The notes under the pieces: generated by a model
The model's database searches: none
Seen by the model: only the letters and a program-made list of their open reading frames with translations
Told to the model about the DNA's origin: nothing
Translations under genes and position numbers: made by a program
From: Draconibacterium orientale
GTDB lineage: Bacteria; Bacteroidota; Bacteroidia; Bacteroidales; Prolixibacteraceae
DNA length: 33,655 bases
Assembly: GCA_020726265.1 (NCBI GenBank)
Contig: DYSZ01000021.1
Span: 1-33,655, forward strand
Direction of reading: 5' to 3'
Shown here: piece by piece, positions 9,801 to 16,857 of the stretch
How positions within the stretch are numbered: the first letter of the stretch is position 1
How the letters are laid out: every line of letters begins with the position of its first letter

Positions 9801-10215
9801 TGTAAATGCCGTCGCCATAACCCAATGCACGCTGGTGGTTATTTTCACCTGTACCCACCCATACTATATTGAAATTATTTGGGTCGCATTCAACATCGGC
9901 AATCGAATAAGCGCCGTAGTTATCGAAAACAGGAGACCAGGTGGTTCCATTGTTTTCGGTTTTCCAAACATGGCCGCTGGCTACAGCAACATAATACTCT
10001 TTGTTGTTTTTCGGGTTCACCGCAAAATCGGCAATTCGTCCGCTGGCCCATGCCGGCCCGATATTTCTGAATTTTAAACTGCTTACCAATCCACTGTTGA
10101 TAAACGCTTTTTCTTCTTCTTTTTTCTCTTCTTTCTTATCGTTTTCTTTCGCAAATGCGCCATTGAATACAGCAATCAGAAAAATGAAAACAAAACTCAA
10201 AACAGATTTTTTCAT
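6898..10215 (-). CDS. BNR/VPS10 (sortilin)-like beta-propeller secreted protein
   Basis: 1105 residues starting at ATG 10215, with signal peptide MKKSVLSFVFIFLIAVFNGAFA followed by a Lys/Glu-rich segment. Residues ~45-780 carry many BNR/Asp-box-type repeats: GHVWKTENNGTTW, GIYKSVDGGKSF, GLYKTTDGGETW, AVYKSVNGGETW, FFRSTNKGESW, YIFKSADKGKTW. This pattern forms one or two large beta-propellers of the sortilin/VPS10 or exo-alpha-sialidase-like type. Around residues 885-905 there is a Gly/Arg-rich linker (GGRGGRRGGGGGGG), followed by a helical C-terminal region (~930-1105). Members are common in Bacteroidota and usually named glycosyl hydrolase, but no catalytic residues can be shown here, so the enzymatic label is not supported. 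It is the last gene of the minus-strand block and has its own 161-nt upstream region. Confidence 0.85.
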   Translation of the reverse strand: MKKSVLSFVFIFLIAVFNGAFAKENDKKEEKKEEEKAFINSGLVSSLKFRNIGPAWASGRIADFAVNPKNNKEYYVAVASGHVWKTENNGTTWSPVFDNYGAYSIADVECDPNNFNIVWVGTGENNHQRALGYGDGIYKSVDGGKSFKNMGLKQSRQIGGIVIDPRNSNTVFVAAEGSAWGPGGERGLYKTTDGGETWKKVLEISENTGVNNVKTDPSNPDLMYATSEQRRRHWFTKIGGGPESAVYKSVNGGETWNKIVEGLPSVDIGGMGIDISPVDPNVVYLIVEAAEGKGGFFRSTNKGESWDKMSDYTSSGQYYNEIYCDPKNVDKVYSAETVSRFTKDAGKTWTTISTDGRHVDDHAIWIDSNDTEHFMIGGDGGIYETWDGSATFDFKENLPVTQFYRVNVDNALPFYNVYGGTQDNNSMVGPSRNLTRDGVLNDEWLVTLGGDGFWVAADPENTDIIYTEYQYGNVSRFDKKSGEGISIKPRERKGELTYKWNWNAPMFISSHKPTRLYIAANKVFRTDDRGDSWKVISDDLTTQTDRNSFPVMGKYWPAEAVAKDISTSQWGTIVALDESKLKEGLLYAGTDDGVISVTENGGQSWEQVKSLAGVPQYTYVSDLCADRFDENVAYAAFNGIQSDDFKPYIFKSADKGKTWSSITGNLPENGTVHTIVQDNIRKELLFVGTEFGIYFTIDNGKNWVQFKSGLPTIAVYDIAIQERESDLAIATFGRGFYILDDYSPLREIAEELKEKEAQIFPVKDALMFVQTSNKDNQGSAYYKAPNPDFGATITYYLKEASKTKKEIRKEKEKELFKEGQPIPQPTWRELELEEKEEKPHLIFTIYDSENNVVRQITQSPSKGVNRMNWDMRYAMPTTASVSGSFSPVESGGRGGRRGGGGGGGILVMPGKYKIDMQLWQNGELKKLVEPVEFTCRKLDNTTLPADNYNENVQFARQVNKLAIAMQGSNRLLGELTTKVENMKQAIYTTPGASQDLMNKARALSVELEALNFKLNGVAAKASAEETPPSQVALNDRLGDITYAHMGSTSGITGTEKMNYEILKEEFPPVLDTLKRIVETDIPALEADLNKIGAPWTPGRLPIWKE

Positions 10216-10280
10216 ATCGAATAATTTATACAGATTTATAAAGGTTTAAGCTGGTTAAGCCAGTGTCAAAATACAAATGA

Positions 10281-10324
10281 AATGGTTTCTCAAACATAAC
10301 AAAAGTCACTTTTGAAAAACCATT
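10281..10324. repeat. Nested inverted repeats between the LytTR regulator and BNR gene
   Basis: Outer arms AATGGTTT (10281-10288) and AAACCATT (10317-10324) enclose an inner perfect palindrome CAAAAGT-C-ACTTTTG (10300-10314). The -7-like TATGTTTG of the BNR gene lies between the left outer arm and the inner palindrome. It could be a regulator site or a hairpin ending the upstream operon. Confidence 0.5.
10291..10298 (-). promoter_or_regulatory. -7 element TATGTTTG for the BNR gene
   Basis: On the minus strand TATGTTTG matches TAnnTTTG exactly, 75 nt before the ATG at 10215. A TTTG -33 box at the expected spacing is missing. It is enclosed in the inverted repeats described at 10281-10324. Confidence 0.35.
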
Positions 10325-10376
10325 TATATTTATGGGGTTTTTGAAGAAAAATTTCAGAAATATCTTTCTGGATCAA

Positions 10377-11126
10377 TCAGAAATTTAGTACTTCCTTTAG
10401 CATTTTGTAACCTGTTTTGCTCACTTTTAACTTGGTTTTATCGTGGAGAATTACAATGTACGACTCTTTTTCGTATTGCTGTATTTCGTTGATCTGGTCA
10501 ATTTTAACAATGTATGACCTGTGGATTCGTGCAAACGAATGCGGGTCGAGCGAATCCTCGAAATACTTCATGGTTTTTTGTTTAATATGCCGCCCCTCGT
10601 TTGTGTAAATCATTACGTAATCATCCATCGACTCGATGTATCGGATATTATCAACCGGAATGATATGAATTTTATGACGGTCTTTTACCACAACCCTGTC
10701 GATAAAACCTTCGCGCGGAAAGTTCATTATTTTTTCTGCCACATCAGAAACAGCACCTTCTTTTTGTATCCGCTCAGAAACTTTTGATATGGCTTCGTGC
10801 AATCTTTCCTTTGAGTAAGGTTTCAGCAGGTAATCGGCTGCATTGTGTTCAAAAGCCTTAATGGCAAACTGATCGTATGCTGTTGCAAATACAATCTGTG
10901 GTTTATGTTCGAGCAATTCAAGCATTTCAAACCCGGTGATTTTTGGCATTTGGATGTCAAGAAAAACCAGGTCGGGTTTTAGTTCGTTAATCATTTTTAC
11001 GCCTTCAAACCCGTTTTCACATTCGGCAACAAGTTCAATTTTTTCATTTTCTGAAAGAAATGATTTCATGAGGTTGCGCGCCAGCTCCTCATCTTCAACA
11101 ATAATGGTACGCAGTTTTTCAGCCAT
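10377..11126 (-). CDS. LytTR-family response regulator
   Basis: 249 residues. The receiver domain (1-~120) has E11/D12, phospho-acceptor D57 in LVFLDIQMPKITGFEM, ATAYD and K in LLKPYSKE. A linker leads to a LytTR DNA-binding domain (~137-246) with VKDRHKIHIIPVDNIRYIES, a typical HRSYIVKIDQI and KVSKTGYKML. These regulators bind direct repeats upstream of targets. The gene starts 1 nt after the stop codon of the His_kinase gene (stop 11128-11130), so translation is coupled and the two are partners. It is the last gene of the four-gene LiaF-like operon. Confidence 0.93.
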   Translation of the reverse strand: MAEKLRTIIVEDEELARNLMKSFLSENEKIELVAECENGFEGVKMINELKPDLVFLDIQMPKITGFEMLELLEHKPQIVFATAYDQFAIKAFEHNAADYLLKPYSKERLHEAISKVSERIQKEGAVSDVAEKIMNFPREGFIDRVVVKDRHKIHIIPVDNIRYIESMDDYVMIYTNEGRHIKQKTMKYFEDSLDPHSFARIHRSYIVKIDQINEIQQYEKESYIVILHDKTKLKVSKTGYKMLKEVLNF

Positions 11127-11127
11127 T

Positions 11128-12180
11128 TTAATTTGTTTTTTGTGGTATGGTTAAAGTTACGGTAAATTCTTTTTTGTTGTCTTCGAGTTTTAAAAGATGA
11201 GGGTTTCCGTATATAATCTGAAGTCTGTCGCGGATATTGCGCAACCCGATTCCTTCGCCCCGTTTCGAAAGTACATTGGGGTCGTAAGTATTTTTGATGG
11301 TTACCTGAAGAAATTCATCGGTACACCGGCAGGTTGTTTTTAAATCAACGGGTTCGGTTGCTTCATAAACGCCATATTTAATCGCATTTTCGTAAAGCGG
11401 TTGCAATATCATATTCGGAATACTGGCTTGTAAACATTGCTCTTCAATTTCAAAAACAGGGTTCAGTTTGCTGCCAAACCTTACTTTTTCGATTTGAAGA
11501 TAGAGTTTGTTGTTTTCAAGCTCCTGTTTAAAAAGCACTTTTTCGTGCTGGTCGTGCTTCAGCGAATATCGCATTAACTGCGACAGATTAATTACCATTT
11601 CCTGTGCTTTTGCTGGGTCTGTCATGGTTAACGACGAAATGCTGTTTAAACTGTTAAAAAGAAAATGCGGGTTTATCTGCGATTTAAGTGCGTGCAATTC
11701 TGCTTCTTTTACAAGTGCAATAAGTTTACCTTCATTTCGCACCTTTTCTTTAAAACTGAAATAATAGTTGACTGCATAAAAGAAAATTACATAAATGGTG
11801 TACATCATGTATCCGCCAAAAATGCGGTTGATTAAGCCTTTTTTCATCCATTCTATTGATTCGGGATGCAACAGTTTTATTAAAACGACACCAAGATACA
11901 TCCAGATGAAAACAATTATTGAAGCAGCAATGATGTGAGCCATAATTACTTTGATTGCACTATTGTTTTCGATTGTGCTGAAACGTGTTACATACCAGAT
12001 TGCTGTTCCGATTATTGCAAAAATGAAAATTGAAGAAACTACTTCAACAAAAGAAGCCCAATAATCCAACCCATTGGCAAAGACAAGAATCAGCATCATT
12101 ACTGCCGAGGCAATTATCCAGAAAATACCATATAAAATGGCCAGTCTCGGTTTGGTTAGAAAAGGGTGACGGAGTTCCAT
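11128..12180 (-). CDS. His_kinase (LytS/YehU-type) sensor histidine kinase
   Basis: 350 residues. Four predicted membrane helices occupy residues ~12-150 (for example IFWIIASAVMMLILVFA and FIFAIIGTAIWYV), with almost no extracytoplasmic domain. The cytoplasmic part has the His_kinase signature KSQINPHFLFNSLNSIS with the phosphorylated His, and an ATPase domain with PLYENAIKYG (N box) and GEGIGLRNIRDRL. Kinases of this type pair with LytTR regulators; the regulator gene follows by 1 nt and the LiaF-like gene precedes by 2 nt. The absence of a sensor domain fits intramembrane sensing or control by the LiaF-like partner (inference from Firmicutes LiaFSR, although the kinase there is of another family). 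Confidence 0.92.
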   Translation of the reverse strand: MELRHPFLTKPRLAILYGIFWIIASAVMMLILVFANGLDYWASFVEVVSSIFIFAIIGTAIWYVTRFSTIENNSAIKVIMAHIIAASIIVFIWMYLGVVLIKLLHPESIEWMKKGLINRIFGGYMMYTIYVIFFYAVNYYFSFKEKVRNEGKLIALVKEAELHALKSQINPHFLFNSLNSISSLTMTDPAKAQEMVINLSQLMRYSLKHDQHEKVLFKQELENNKLYLQIEKVRFGSKLNPVFEIEEQCLQASIPNMILQPLYENAIKYGVYEATEPVDLKTTCRCTDEFLQVTIKNTYDPNVLSKRGEGIGLRNIRDRLQIIYGNPHLLKLEDNKKEFTVTLTIPQKTN

Positions 12181-12182
12181 TG

Positions 12183-12896
12183 TTAAAAATGTTTGATCTC
12201 TACACCGCCAAAAGCTGCGAACCCTTTAATAATAAGTGTCTTGGATGGATTGGCTGCAATATTGTTAAAAGTAGCTCCTCTTTTATCAGTAAATGCTCCG
12301 AATATCGAAGTCACTTCGTTTTTAATAGTCCAGTCAGGGGGAACTTTAAATCCGCAACCTCCGAAAACACAAACACAATCAATTATTGCCCCATTTTCTG
12401 ACAAATGTGTTTGCCGCAAATCATATTCTGTTCCTCCAAACATTGAAGTTGTTTTTCCTCCAAATAAATTTTGTGAATTGACTAACACTTCGCGGCCGCC
12501 AAAAATCACGAAATCGTCGAAATAATCCATTCCGCTGGCGGTTTTTGGTTCATTTAAAACAGGTTCCTTTTTCCTTTTCCCGTGACTGACTAACATGAGA
12601 ACACCTGCAGCAATTATCATAAGCGGCCAGCCAATTTGCCGTAGTTCTCTGGGAATATCGAAAATATCGTCTAAAAGGAAAAAACTACCGATTGCGATAA
12701 GTATTGTGCCCGTGTTTTTATTGCCTCCAAGAAACGAAAAGATACCAATTCCAATCAGTAACATTTGCCACGAAATAAAGATATCTTCCCAAACTTCAGG
12801 AATCAGGTTAAGTTTTTCCAAAATCCAGATTGCTCCGATTCCTATTAAAAACAACCCCACATAAACTCTTTTATTTTCAGAACCCCGATTTTCCAT
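12183..12896 (-). CDS. LiaF-like membrane protein (LiaI/LiaF-like TM plus LiaF C-terminal domain)
   Basis: 237 residues. Four hydrophobic helices lie in the first ~105 residues (YVGLFLIGIGAIWILEKLNL; WQMLLIGIGIFSFLGG; TGTILIAIGSFFLLDDIF; GWPLMIIAAGVLMLV). The soluble part (~120-237) contains repeated small-strand turns with glycines, FGGREV, NLFGGKTTSMFGGTEYDLR, VFGGCGFKVPPDW and KGFAAFGGVEI, a right-handed beta-helix-like LiaF/cell-wall-antibiotic response domain. In Firmicutes LiaF inhibits the LiaS kinase until envelope stress. Here the gene is 2 nt upstream of a kinase gene and 26 nt downstream of a second LiaI/LiaF-like protein. A stress-sensing role is inferred from this order. Confidence 0.82.
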   Translation of the reverse strand: MENRGSENKRVYVGLFLIGIGAIWILEKLNLIPEVWEDIFISWQMLLIGIGIFSFLGGNKNTGTILIAIGSFFLLDDIFDIPRELRQIGWPLMIIAAGVLMLVSHGKRKKEPVLNEPKTASGMDYFDDFVIFGGREVLVNSQNLFGGKTTSMFGGTEYDLRQTHLSENGAIIDCVCVFGGCGFKVPPDWTIKNEVTSIFGAFTDKRGATFNNIAANPSKTLIIKGFAAFGGVEIKHF

Positions 12897-12922
12897 CTCT
12901 CTATTTATTTCAGTTTATTATT

Positions 12923-13300
12923 TTAAGTATTCACATGTTTTGCCACCATTGCCACTCCCAGCGCCACCAAAATTACCGGAATCAGAAATGAAATGGTAAG
13001 TCCGGGTAAAACAAAAATTTTCGGCAGAATAAAAAATCCGCCAACAATTATCAGTACAACTCCTCCTGATCGTTTCCCAGCTAACAAAATCAAACCAACT
13101 ATAATTAAAATCATCGGCCACGAAAAAATAAATGGAGGCAGACTATGAACCACACTCTTTATCGGGAAAAGAATTTCGGATATCGAAATATGGAAATTGA
13201 AGTAAAGCCCAATTTTTCTCAAAATCCATAATAAACCAATTGCTATTAACACGATTGCAAAAACCAATCTGGAGTTGTCGTTTTCTTTTTTGTTTTCCAT
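12923..13300 (-). CDS. Small LiaI/LiaF-like membrane protein
   Basis: 125 residues, ATG at 13300, with four hydrophobic stretches: LVFAIVLIAIGLLWILRKIGL, a loop with HSLPPFIF, WPMILIIVGLILLAG, VVLIIVGGFFILPKIF and IPVILVALGVAMVA. The repeated pattern IxLIxIGLLWIL and xGGxFFILPKIF resembles the N-terminal membrane part of the following LiaF-like protein, so the two are probably related by domain loss or gain. It lacks the LiaF C-terminal domain. It is the first gene of the four-gene operon (gaps 26, 2 and 1 nt). Its function is unknown; LiaI-like proteins act as membrane anchors in Firmicutes. Confidence 0.75.
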   Translation of the reverse strand: MENKKENDNSRLVFAIVLIAIGLLWILRKIGLYFNFHISISEILFPIKSVVHSLPPFIFSWPMILIIVGLILLAGKRSGGVVLIIVGGFFILPKIFVLPGLTISFLIPVILVALGVAMVAKHVNT

Positions 13301-13454
13301 TATCTGATTTTCTAAAAAACGGAATAAAAGTAAAAAACTATCCCTATCAGGCGATTTAACATTCGGTTAACACAAGGATAATATCGGTGAAATTCGAAAA
13401 AGGTCATAATCTTAGTCAATGCACCATAAATATTCATCAACTCAGGATGATTTA

Positions 13455-13492
13455 AACAAAAAAGACAGAAACAAAGAATTGTTCCTGTCTTT
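13455..13492 (-). terminator. Rho-independent terminator of glnS
   Basis: On the minus strand, AAAGACAGGAACAA - TTCT loop - TTGTTTCTGTCTTT forms a 14-bp stem with one G-U pair, followed by TTTGTTT. It starts 21 nt after the glnS stop codon. Arms lie at 13461-13474 and 13479-13492. Confidence 0.8.
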
Positions 13493-13512
13493 TGTTGCTA
13501 TTGTATGATATT

Positions 13513-15219
13513 TTAGCCTTTGCTTTGTTCTTTTGCCCACGAATCGCGCAATTGAACTGTTAAGTTGAAAACAGGTTTTTCAGGAGTTGAATCATAGTCA
13601 AGATTAAAGTAGCCCAACCTCTCAAACTGAAAATGATCAAGTGGTTTCGCTGTTTTTACAAATGGCTCAACATAACAAACCGGAAGTTTTTTAAATGAGT
13701 CTGGATTCATAAACTGTTTGAAATCAATTTCTTTATGTCCATCAGGATTTTCGTCACTGAAAAGGCGGTCGTATAACCTGACTTCAGATTTAACGGCATG
13801 TTCTGCAGAAACCCAGTGCAGCGTCGATTTTACTTTGCGGCCATCAGGCGAATTACCGCCTTTCGACGCCAGATCACAAGTACAAAGCAGGTGTTTGACA
13901 TTCCCATTTTCATCTTTAACAACTTCATTACAGGTAATAAAATAGGCATATCTCAATCTAACCTCGCGCCCAGGACTTAATCTGAAAAACTTAGAAGGAG
14001 GGTTTTCCATAAAATCTTCCTGTTCAATATAAATTTCTTTCGAAAATGGAACAATACGAGTTCCCATCGACTCGTCTTCCGGGTTATTAATGGCTTCGAG
14101 TTCTACTGTCTCATTTTCAGGGAAATTGGTTATTATTACCTTCAGTGGATTTAAAACTCCCATTACACGTTGTGCTGTTTTATTTAAATGTTCCCGCACA
14201 CTATACTCCAATAACGAAACATCGATAACTCCATCAACTTTGGTAACACCAATGCGATCAGAAAAATTCCGTATTGATTCAGGGGTGTAGCCTCTGCGTC
14301 GCAATCCTGAAATTGTGGGCATTCGTGGGTCATCCCATCCATTAACATGGTTATCCTTAACTAATTCGAGTAGTTTACGTTTGCTCATTACAGTGTAGGT
14401 CAGATTCAGTCTGGCAAATTCAATCTGACGGGGCCTGTAATCAGAATCCATCAAATGATCCACGAACCAATCATACAAAGGGCGGTGAACTTCAAATTCG
14501 AGGGTACATATTGAATGGGTGATTCCTTCCCAATAATCGCTCTGGCCGTGTGCAAAATCGTACATCGGGTAAACACCCCATTTGTCGCCAGTCCGGTGGT
14601 GAGGTGTTTTCATAATCCGGTAAATAATCGGGTCGCGCATGTGCATATTGGGCGAATTCATGTCTATTTTGGCACGCAAAACACAGTCCCCTTCATCAAA
14701 ATCGCCATTTGACATTCGCATAAACAAATCAAGGTTCTCTTCAACCGAACGATTTCTGAACGGACTTTCGGTGCCCGGGCGTGTTGGCGTACCTTTCTGT
14801 AAACTGATGGTTTCAGCATCCTGGTTATCAACATAGGCTTTTCCTTTATTTATTAGTAGAATTGCAAAATCGTGAAGTTTCTGGAAATAATCTGAAGCGT
14901 AGTATAACCGATTTTCCCAGTCAAAACCAAGCCAGCGAACATCATTCATGATTGAATCGACATATTCAGTCTCTTCTTTAGTTGGATTTGTGTCATCGAA
15001 TCGCAGATTGCATTTGCCTCCAAATTTCTCTGCAATACCGAAATTCAAACAAATTGATTTAGCATGACCGATATGTAAGTATCCGTTGGGCTCGGGAGGA
15101 AATCGTGTATGAATCCGGCTGTTGTTTTTTCTCTGGTTTAAGTCGTCTGTAATTTGAAGATGTATGAAATTTGTTTTTTTCAAATCAGCATTTTCCGCAG
15201 TATTAATTATATCAGTCAT
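13513..15219 (-). CDS. glnS: Glutaminyl-tRNA synthetase
   Basis: 568 residues from ATG 15219 ([10 protein letters not shown]); a nine-residue longer frame from TTG 15246 is rejected because that codon overlaps the likely promoter. It charges tRNA-Gln with glutamine in the cytoplasm. Class I motifs are present: [15 protein letters not shown] with HIGH at 49-52, and MSKRK at 278-282 as the KMSKS loop. Other family segments are [40 protein letters not shown]-type core and the C-terminal anticodon-binding beta-barrels ending in [11 protein letters not shown]. The length fits bacterial GlnRS (554 in E. coli). The GHSICTLEF-equivalent is split here only to stay short; the frame is intact throughout. 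It is divergent from folB, with its own promoter and terminator. Confidence 0.95.
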   Translation of the reverse strand: MTDIINTAENADLKKTNFIHLQITDDLNQRKNNSRIHTRFPPEPNGYLHIGHAKSICLNFGIAEKFGGKCNLRFDDTNPTKEETEYVDSIMNDVRWLGFDWENRLYYASDYFQKLHDFAILLINKGKAYVDNQDAETISLQKGTPTRPGTESPFRNRSVEENLDLFMRMSNGDFDEGDCVLRAKIDMNSPNMHMRDPIIYRIMKTPHHRTGDKWGVYPMYDFAHGQSDYWEGITHSICTLEFEVHRPLYDWFVDHLMDSDYRPRQIEFARLNLTYTVMSKRKLLELVKDNHVNGWDDPRMPTISGLRRRGYTPESIRNFSDRIGVTKVDGVIDVSLLEYSVREHLNKTAQRVMGVLNPLKVIITNFPENETVELEAINNPEDESMGTRIVPFSKEIYIEQEDFMENPPSKFFRLSPGREVRLRYAYFITCNEVVKDENGNVKHLLCTCDLASKGGNSPDGRKVKSTLHWVSAEHAVKSEVRLYDRLFSDENPDGHKEIDFKQFMNPDSFKKLPVCYVEPFVKTAKPLDHFQFERLGYFNLDYDSTPEKPVFNLTVQLRDSWAKEQSKG

Positions 15220-15243
15220 TTTCGGTTGTTTAATTATTGCACG

Positions 15244-15251
15244 CAAAATTA
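15244..15251 (-). promoter_or_regulatory. -7 promoter element TAATTTTG for glnS
   Basis: Minus-strand TAATTTTG matches TAnnTTTG exactly and lies 25 nt before the ATG at 15219, which implies a short leader of about 20 nt. No TTTG is seen at the expected -33 position. It supports the shorter GlnRS start. Confidence 0.5.
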
Positions 15252-15330
15252 AAAAATGATTTGTGAGATTGATTATTCCTTATTTGTTTTATCTGTCAAC
15301 GTTAGTTATTCTTAATTTCGGCGAAAAAAA

Positions 15331-15681
15331 ATGATATCAATTCATATTGAGGGTATGAAGTTCTATGCATTTCATGGACATTACCCGGTAGAGCAGGTTG
15401 TTGGAAATGAATTTATTGTAGAGCTTAAGGTTGAAACTGAAGAGAACGAAGCTTTAAGCTCAGACAAATTAAATGACGCAATAAATTATCAAACAGCTTA
15501 CGAAATTGTAAGAGCAGAAATGAATATAAGTTCGAATTTGCTTGAACATGTGGCTAACCGGATTCTTAATTCGTTATATACAAGGTTTTCATTGATTAGC
15601 AGGGTCGAGGTGAAAATCTCGAAACTCAATCCGCCAATGGGGGGTGAAATAGAAAAGGTCAGTGTGATTCTTTCAAAATAA
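15331..15681 (+). CDS. folB: Dihydroneopterin aldolase
   Basis: 116 residues, ATG at 15331. FolB cleaves 7,8-dihydroneopterin to 6-hydroxymethyl-7,8-dihydropterin and glycolaldehyde in folate synthesis, as a cytoplasmic homo-octamer. Family features: IHIEGMKFYAFHGHYPVEQ near the N-terminus (the FYAFHG region with catalytic neighbourhood), DAINYQTAYEIV in the middle, LLEHVANRI (substrate-binding Glu) and VKISKLNPPMGGEIEKVSV at the end. Length is normal (about 120). It is a single gene, divergent from glnS with 111 nt between the starts, and lies 94 nt upstream of tRNA-Cys. Confidence 0.93.
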   Translation: MISIHIEGMKFYAFHGHYPVEQVVGNEFIVELKVETEENEALSSDKLNDAINYQTAYEIVRAEMNISSNLLEHVANRILNSLYTRFSLISRVEVKISKLNPPMGGEIEKVSVILSK

Positions 15682-15731
15682 ATCAGTCTGAGATCGATGA
15701 CAATTAAGCAGTGATTTCTTTTTCTGAAAGC

Positions 15732-15762
15732 CTTGTTGGGAAAATAAAATTTTTTAGCTTTG
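15732..15762 (+). promoter_or_regulatory. Promoter of tRNA-Cys
   Basis: CTTG at 15732-15735 (one mismatch to TTTG), a 19-nt spacer, then TAGCTTTG at 15755-15762, an exact TAnnTTTG. The tRNA begins 14 nt after the -7 element. This is the best complete promoter in the window. Confidence 0.7.
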
Positions 15763-15775
15763 CACACCGAAAATT

Positions 15776-15846
15776 GGTTTCTTGGCCGAGTGGCTAGGCA
15801 GCGGTCTGCAAAACCGTGTACGGCGGTTCGAATCCGCCAGAAACCT
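15776..15846 (+). tRNA. tRNA-Cys (GCA anticodon)
   Basis: The 71-nt cloverleaf has a 7-bp acceptor stem GGTTTCT/AGAAACC, a D arm (GGCCGAGTGGCTAGGC region), an anticodon stem-loop CGGT-CTGCAAA-ACCG with anticodon GCA, a short variable loop (GTGTA) and a T arm GGCGG-TTCGAAT-CCGCC. The discriminator base is T (U73), as required by cysteinyl-tRNA synthetase. The 3' CCA is not encoded. It has its own promoter and a terminator that starts 2 nt after the mature end. Confidence 0.96.
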
Positions 15847-15847
15847 C

Positions 15848-15880
15848 AAAAAATCCGTTATCTCTGATATCGGATTTTTT
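15848..15880. terminator. Two-way terminator between tRNA-Cys and the methyltransferase gene
   Basis: AAAAAATCCG (15848-15857) pairs with CGGATTTTTT (15871-15880); the inner TATC-TCT-GATA extends the stem beyond a T-T mismatch. A/T runs on both sides give a U tract on both strands. The right arm overlaps the stop codon of the minus-strand gene at 15880-15882, so the element serves both transcripts. Confidence 0.85.
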
Positions 15881-16524
15881 TATTGTTTTCCATCAATTTT
15901 GTAACTCACCGAAATACCAGACCTGCTTGAAGTATCTATCGTTGTTTTATAATTTTTTAATCCTTCAATATAATCGAGAAATTCTTTTATACCTGAACCC
16001 TTCATGGCAGTATTGTGCGCCGTAAAACATCCACCATCCTTAATTTTTGGGTCCATTGCAATAAAATAGTTTTTGTACCAATACTTATCGGCATCACTAA
16101 AGACAAAATCAAAACTGTCCTCAATTGCTGGTACTATTTCATGTGCATCACCCAACTTAGCGTCAATATATTTTTCTACACCCGCCTTTTTAAAATTAGA
16201 TTTAGCTTGTAAATATCTTTCTTTATCGATTTCAATAGTCGTCAGTTTTCCTCCTGTTTTACTTAACGCCCAAGCAATCCAAATTGCAGAATGGCCAGTA
16301 GATGTGCCAATTTCAAGCGCATTTTTATAATTGTTTTTGATAATAATGTCATAAAGAATTTTCCCGTCAGCAATTGGAATATTCATGTCATTCCAGCTAT
16401 CCGCATTTCCTTTCAAAAATGATTTTATCTTTTTGTCCAACTCATTATTAACATTAGGATATTGACAAAAAACTGACAGTTGCATAGCCATTATTAAAAC
16501 AGAAATCGATAATTTCTTAATCAT
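15880..16524 (-). CDS. O-methyltransferase-like protein with signal peptide
   Basis: 214 residues from ATG 16524 (a TTG two codons upstream is less likely). Residues ~1-21 are a clear Sec signal peptide (MIKKLSISVLIMAMQLSVFCQ). The rest is a class I SAM-dependent methyltransferase of the caffeoyl-CoA O-methyltransferase type (Methyltransf_3/24): ALEIGTSTGHSAIWIAWAL (motif I), TTIEID (motif II acidic residue), KLGDAHEI, FDFVFSDADKYWYKNYF (motif with metal-type Asp) and DGGCFTAHNTA. Members are normally cytoplasmic since SAM is not expected in the periplasm, so the export signal is odd. It ends in the shared terminator and has no operon partner. Its substrate cannot be told. Confidence 0.82.
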   Translation of the reverse strand: MIKKLSISVLIMAMQLSVFCQYPNVNNELDKKIKSFLKGNADSWNDMNIPIADGKILYDIIIKNNYKNALEIGTSTGHSAIWIAWALSKTGGKLTTIEIDKERYLQAKSNFKKAGVEKYIDAKLGDAHEIVPAIEDSFDFVFSDADKYWYKNYFIAMDPKIKDGGCFTAHNTAMKGSGIKEFLDYIEGLKNYKTTIDTSSRSGISVSYKIDGKQ

Positions 16525-16549
16525 ATCCAAGAACTTTTCTAATTGTGGC

Positions 16550-16581
16550 TAAAGTTAAATTATAAAAAGCATTTGATGAAA
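16550..16581 (-). promoter_or_regulatory. Likely promoter of the O-methyltransferase gene
   Basis: Minus strand: TTTC (16578-16581), a 20-nt spacer and TAACTTTA (16550-16557), each one mismatch from the TTTG / TAnnTTTG consensus. The leader to ATG 16524 would be about 20 nt. Confidence 0.35.
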
Positions 16582-16749
16582 TTTTAGCTTATTTGATTCA
16601 AAAAAGTCAAATGCCTGGCTTTTCTCAACTTACAAAGTCAAACACTTCACACCTATTATTTTTGATGTCCAAAATAAAAGTCAGATGATTTTTTATTGAG
16701 AAAAAGTAAAGATTTCCTAAACAAAATTTTTTTAATTTAAAAAAACAAT

Positions 16750-16757
16750 TACCTTTG
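16750..16757 (+). promoter_or_regulatory. -7 element TACCTTTG in front of a candidate small RNA
   Basis: Exact TAnnTTTG match. The -33 area is T-rich but has no TTTG. No coding frame follows; instead two hairpins and a strong terminator follow within 80 nt. Confidence 0.5.
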
Positions 16758-16762
16758 TAAGG

Positions 16763-16838
16763 CATTTGGGATTCATCCCATATTGTGTGTTTGGGGGTTA
16801 ACATTTAAGAAGGAGGCTATTGAGCCTCCTTCTTTCCG
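16763..16838 (+). ncRNA. Candidate small RNA of about 75 nt
   Basis: The stretch 16525-16909 has no gene. Within it a transcript starting near 16763 would hold a first hairpin TGGGA-TTCA-TCCCA (16767-16780), a G-rich single-stranded part (TGTGTGTTTGGGGGTTAAC, 16785-16803), and a terminator hairpin with 12-bp arms (16807-16834). It is bounded by a consensus -7 element just upstream. The start point is inferred from the promoter and is uncertain by several bases. I do not recognise the family. A leader peptide or a leader of a gene now deleted (downstream sequence is a scarred region) are alternatives. Confidence 0.45.
16807..16834 (+). terminator. Strong hairpin terminator of the candidate small RNA
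   Basis: AAGAAGGAGGCT - ATTG - AGCCTCCTTCTT, a perfect 12-bp stem with a 4-nt loop, then TCCGTTTAT. The T-rich end of the right arm takes the place of a U tract. Confidence 0.75.
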
Positions 16839-16857
16839 TTTATACCCCTGTGATAAT

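Noticed and set aside
15220-15246. TTG extension of GlnRS
   Set aside because: It overlaps the TAATTTTG element; ATG 15219 gives the normal length.
16569-16614. 8-bp inverted repeat GCATTTGA/TCAAATGC upstream of the O-methyltransferase gene
   Set aside because: Short arms with a 30-bp AT-rich spacer can occur by chance, and no regulator can be named.
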